In this document: piece by piece, positions 6,521-8,683 of the stretch | Numbering within the stretch: the first letter of the stretch is position 1 | How the letters are laid out: each line of letters begins with the position of its first letter | Assembly (NCBI GenBank): GCA_000433175.1 | Contig: HF986695.1 | Span: 1 to 8,683, forward strand | Source: Prevotella sp. CAG:1058 | GTDB taxonomy: Bacteria > Bacteroidota > Bacteroidia > Bacteroidales > Bacteroidaceae | Length of the DNA stretch: 8,683 nucleotides | Direction: 5' to 3' | Translations under genes and position numbers: made by a program | The notes under the pieces: generated by a model | What the model saw: only the letters and a program-made list of their open reading frames with translations | What the model was told of the DNA's origin: nothing | The model's database searches: none

Positions 6521-6590
6521 AAGGGTGGCATGCCGTATCGGTGGCTCGCAGGCCAGTCCGGTTTCTACGCATGCACCCTTTTCCGATTTT
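6521..6590 (+). promoter_or_regulatory. Large hairpin in the serC-serA spacer, possible attenuator or cis RNA element
   Basis: AAGGGTG (6521-6527) pairs with CACCCTT (6574-6580), and after one bulged G, CATGC (6529-6533) pairs with GCATG (6569-6573): twelve base pairs closing a 35-nt interior. Inside, CCG-TAT-CGG (6533-6541, overlapping the end of the outer stem) and GGCT/GGCC (6543-6546/6551-6554) can form smaller hairpins. TTTT at 6579-6582 and TTTTT at 6587-6591 follow the right arm, giving a terminator-like end between two genes of one pathway. Possible roles are partial termination that sets the serC:serA ratio, mRNA-end protection, or ligand- or protein-controlled attenuation. It matches no riboswitch class I know, and a dispersed repeat is equally possible. 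Confidence 0.5.
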
Positions 6591-6629
6591 TCACAACAAA
6601 AACAATTAACCAATAAATCTATACAGAAT

Positions 6630-7547
6630 ATGAAAGTTTTAGTAGCTACCGAGAAACCTTTTGCACCAGTTGCCGTAGAAGGTATAAGGAAAGAAGTTGA
6701 AGGCGCAGGCCATGAGCTTGTTCTTCTGGAAAAATATACGGATGCCGCACAGCTGCTGGATGCTGTAAAGGACGCCGATGCTTTGATTGTACGTTCAGAC
6801 AAGGTTACCCCCGCCGTCCTTGACGCGGGCAAGAACCTGAAAGTTGTTGTCCGTGCAGGTGCCGGATACGACAATATCGATACGGCATACGCAAAGGAAA
6901 AGGGTGTAGTGGTTGAGAATACTCCCGGACAGAACTCTAATGCTGTTGCTGAATTGGTATTTGGTCTGTTGGTATATACTGTACGCAACTTCTATAACGG
7001 CAAGGCAGGAACAGAGCTTAAGGATAAGAAACTTGGAATCCTGGCTTTTGGTAATGTCGGAAGAAACGTTGCACGCGTAGCTAAAGGCTTTGGCATGGAC
7101 GTATATGCTTATGATGCATTCTGCCCGAAAGAGGCTATTGAAGAAGCTGGTGTCCATGCTGTTTGCTGCCAGGAAGAACTGTTCAAGACCTGTGATGTTG
7201 TTTCATTGCACATACCCGCGACTCCCGAGACAAAGCAGAGCATCAACTATGCATTGGTCAACCTGATGAAGAAGGGAGGCATCGTTATTAACACTGCGCG
7301 CAAGGAAGTCATCAACGAGCCTGAATTGCTCAAGTTGCTCGAAGAGCGTGAAGACCTGAAATATATCACAGACATCAAGCCTGACGCAGACGCTGATTTC
7401 GCAAAATTCGAAGGCCGCTACTTCAGCACTCCTAAGAAGATGGGTGCACAGACGGCAGAGGCTAACATCAATGCCGGCATCGCAGCTGCAAAGCAAATCA
7501 ATGCTTACTTCAAGGACGGTTGCACAAAGTATCAGGTAAACAAGTAA
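6630..7547 (+). CDS. serA: D-3-phosphoglycerate dehydrogenase, short form without ACT domain
   Basis: SerA oxidises 3-phosphoglycerate to 3-phosphohydroxypyruvate with NAD, the first step of serine synthesis. The 305-residue protein has only the substrate- and NAD-binding domains; the C-terminal ACT domain that lets serine inhibit E. coli SerA is absent. Signatures are RAGAGYDNID (75-84), a Rossmann turn AFGNVG (139-144, Ala where the first Gly is usual), and NTAR (221-224) with catalytic R224. The usual active-site His in TPH is a lysine, K269 in TPKKMGAQT. This Lys-type short SerA is, as I recall, typical of Bacteroides and of Entamoeba, so it is a subfamily trait rather than damage. The start at 6630 gives the normal MKVLVATEKP N-terminus; an in-frame start at 6525 would lie inside the hairpin. 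It is second in the operon. Confidence 0.95.
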   Translation: MKVLVATEKPFAPVAVEGIRKEVEGAGHELVLLEKYTDAAQLLDAVKDADALIVRSDKVTPAVLDAGKNLKVVVRAGAGYDNIDTAYAKEKGVVVENTPGQNSNAVAELVFGLLVYTVRNFYNGKAGTELKDKKLGILAFGNVGRNVARVAKGFGMDVYAYDAFCPKEAIEEAGVHAVCCQEELFKTCDVVSLHIPATPETKQSINYALVNLMKKGGIVINTARKEVINEPELLKLLEEREDLKYITDIKPDADADFAKFEGRYFSTPKKMGAQTAEANINAGIAAAKQINAYFKDGCTKYQVNK

Positions 7548-7556
7548 ACAATAACA

Positions 7557-7572
7557 AGCCCCTTAAAAGGCT
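7557..7572 (+). repeat. Small hairpin between serA and the DUF1015 gene
   Basis: AGCC (7557-7560) can pair with GGCT (7569-7572) around an 8-nt loop, in the 46-nt gap after serA. There is no T-run and no promoter here, so readthrough into the next gene is expected. The structure is weak. Confidence 0.25.
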
Positions 7573-7593
7573 GGATTAAATATAAAGACAGAT

Positions 7594-8683
7594 ATGGCTG
7601 TAATAAAACCTTTCAAAGGTGTGCGTCCTCCGAAACAATATGTTGAGGAGGTTGAGTCAAGGCCTTATGACGTGCTTGATTCGGAAGAAGCGCGCAAGGA
7701 AGCAGGCGACAATGAGAAAAGCCTTTACCATATAATTAAACCCGAGATTGACTTTGCTCCTGGCACAAGCGAGTATGACCCGCGTGTGTACGAGAAGGCC
7801 GCAGAGAACTTCAAGAAGTTCCAGGAAAAGGGTTGGCTTAAGCAGGACGATAAGGAACAGTATTACATATATGCCCAGACAATGAATGGCAAGACGCAGT
7901 ATGGCCTTGTTGTCTGTGCATATGTTGAGGACTACCTTAACGGCGTCATCAAGAAGCACGAGCTTACACGCCGCGACAAGGAAGAAGACCGTATGAAGCA
8001 CGTGCGTGTAAACAACGCAAATATCGAACCAGTGTTCTTCGCTTATCCTGACAATAGCGTGCTTGACAGTCTGATTATGCGCTATGCACAGACTGCGCCT
8101 GAGTATGATTTCGTTGCGCCGATTGACGGCTTCCGTCACCAGTTCTGGGTAATATCCAATGATGACGACATTGCTGCAATAACAAGCGAGTTTGCGAAGA
8201 TGCCTTCGCTTTATATCGCAGACGGTCATCACCGCTCGGCAGCCGCAGCACTTGTTGGAGCGGAAAAGGCAAAGCAGGATCCTAACCATAACGGCACTGA
8301 GGAGTACAACTATTTCATGGCTGTTTGTTTCCAGGCTTCGCAACTTACGATCTTGGACTACAACCGCGTGGTTAAGGACCTTAACGGGCTTACTTCAGAA
8401 CAGTTCCTTGATGCGCTTAAGAAGAACTTTGATGTTGAAGAGAAAGGCGCCGGGATTTACAAGCCTGACCATCTGCATAACTTCTCTTTGTATCTTGACG
8501 GCAAGTGGTACAGTCTTACAGCAAAAGCCGGTACGTTTGACGATACCGACCCGATCGGCGTTCTTGACGTTGACATATCAAGCCGTTTGATACTTGACGA
8601 CGTTCTTGGTATAAAGGACTTGCGTTCGGACAAGCGTATAGACTTCGTTGGCGGATTGCGCGGACTCGAAGAGCTGAAGCGTC
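7594..8683 (+). CDS. DUF1015 family protein, serine-operon partner (3'-truncated by window end)
   Basis: The frame opens with ATG at 7594 (MAVIKPFKGVRPPK) and runs uninterrupted off the right edge: 363 residues are visible of a family that is usually a little over 400. The N-terminal KPFKGVRP start, KHELTRRDKEEDR (121-133) and IADGHHR (208-214) identify DUF1015. Its function is not established. The DGHHR motif (210-214) resembles the signature of ParB-like folds, which include archaeal free serine kinase SerK, and some relatives have been annotated as ParB/Spo0J-related. As I recall, serC-serA-DUF1015 also occurs in Clostridia, which links the family to serine metabolism. I infer a role at phosphoserine or serine, as enzyme or regulator. 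It follows serA by 46 bp with no promoter. No signal peptide or membrane segment is visible, so it is probably cytoplasmic. Confidence 0.88.
   Translation, partial: MAVIKPFKGVRPPKQYVEEVESRPYDVLDSEEARKEAGDNEKSLYHIIKPEIDFAPGTSEYDPRVYEKAAENFKKFQEKGWLKQDDKEQYYIYAQTMNGKTQYGLVVCAYVEDYLNGVIKKHELTRRDKEEDRMKHVRVNNANIEPVFFAYPDNSVLDSLIMRYAQTAPEYDFVAPIDGFRHQFWVISNDDDIAAITSEFAKMPSLYIADGHHRSAAAALVGAEKAKQDPNHNGTEEYNYFMAVCFQASQLTILDYNRVVKDLNGLTSEQFLDALKKNFDVEEKGAGIYKPDHLHNFSLYLDGKWYSLTAKAGTFDDTDPIGVLDVDISSRLILDDVLGIKDLRSDKRIDFVGGLRGLEELKR

Noticed and set aside
6521..6590. Possible known riboswitch class in the serC-serA spacer
   Set aside because: I could not match the conserved bases of SAM, THF, glycine or other classes; the serC RNA motif I know of is alphaproteobacterial and lies upstream of serC, not after it.
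6525..6629. Upstream extension of the serA frame
   Set aside because: The extra 35 codons fall within the spacer hairpin, and SerA homologues start at MKVLVATEKP-like sequence, matching 6630.
6350..6988. A 212-codon minus-strand open frame across the serC end and serA start
   Set aside because: It spans two well-supported genes and the structured spacer; the Ser/Thr/Ala-rich translation is typical of an antisense shadow.
7657..8343. A 228-codon open frame on the minus strand opposite the DUF1015 gene
   Set aside because: It is antisense to a gene with clear family motifs on the plus strand; its translation is Cys/Leu/Val-rich with no recognisable domain and no promoter box.

Overview
The window looks like chromosomal DNA from a Bacteroidales bacterium (Prevotella/Bacteroides type). 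The clearest evidence is the promoter grammar: exact matches to the Bacteroidetes -7 box TAnnTTTG, paired with TTTG or TTTG-like -33 boxes 19-20 bp upstream, stand before three transcription units. Start codons lack clear Shine-Dalgarno sequences, and the proteins (ribonuclease Y, a short lysine-variant SerA, a ZapA with a small coiled-coil neighbour) fit this order. Genus is not fixed by what I can see.

Layout, left to right. (1) Positions 1-283 hold the 3' end of an unrecognised gene that probably runs off the left edge, followed by a GCATGC-bounded inverted repeat. (2) 374-2678 is one transcription unit: promoter, small coiled-coil protein (ZapB-like by position), zapA, rny, closed by a 14-bp-stem terminator. 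It pairs cell-division factors with the membrane-anchored endoribonuclease that starts mRNA decay. (3) 2741-3385 on the minus strand is a HAD phosphatase of the phosphoglycolate phosphatase type, convergent with rny and apparently sharing its terminator. (4) 3386-3987 is a 602-bp divergent intergenic region with two related palindromic units, an isolated -7 box and a nested hairpin, but no convincing gene. (5) 3988-5307 is a DbpA-type DEAD-box RNA helicase with its own promoter and a DEFD instead of DEAD box. (6) 5369-8683 is a serine-biosynthesis operon: serC, serA and a DUF1015 gene cut off by the right edge. A structured 148-nt spacer without a visible promoter separates serC and serA.

How the genes fit together: SerA oxidises 3-phosphoglycerate to 3-phosphohydroxypyruvate and SerC transaminates that to O-phosphoserine. 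No classical phosphoserine phosphatase (SerB) is in the operon. The third gene, DUF1015, carries a DGHHR motif like that of ParB/free-serine-kinase folds, which makes it the best candidate here for an undescribed step or regulator at the phosphoserine/serine node. The strongest non-coding leads are the serC-serA spacer, its possible relative at 287-328, and the paired palindromes at 3597-3671.
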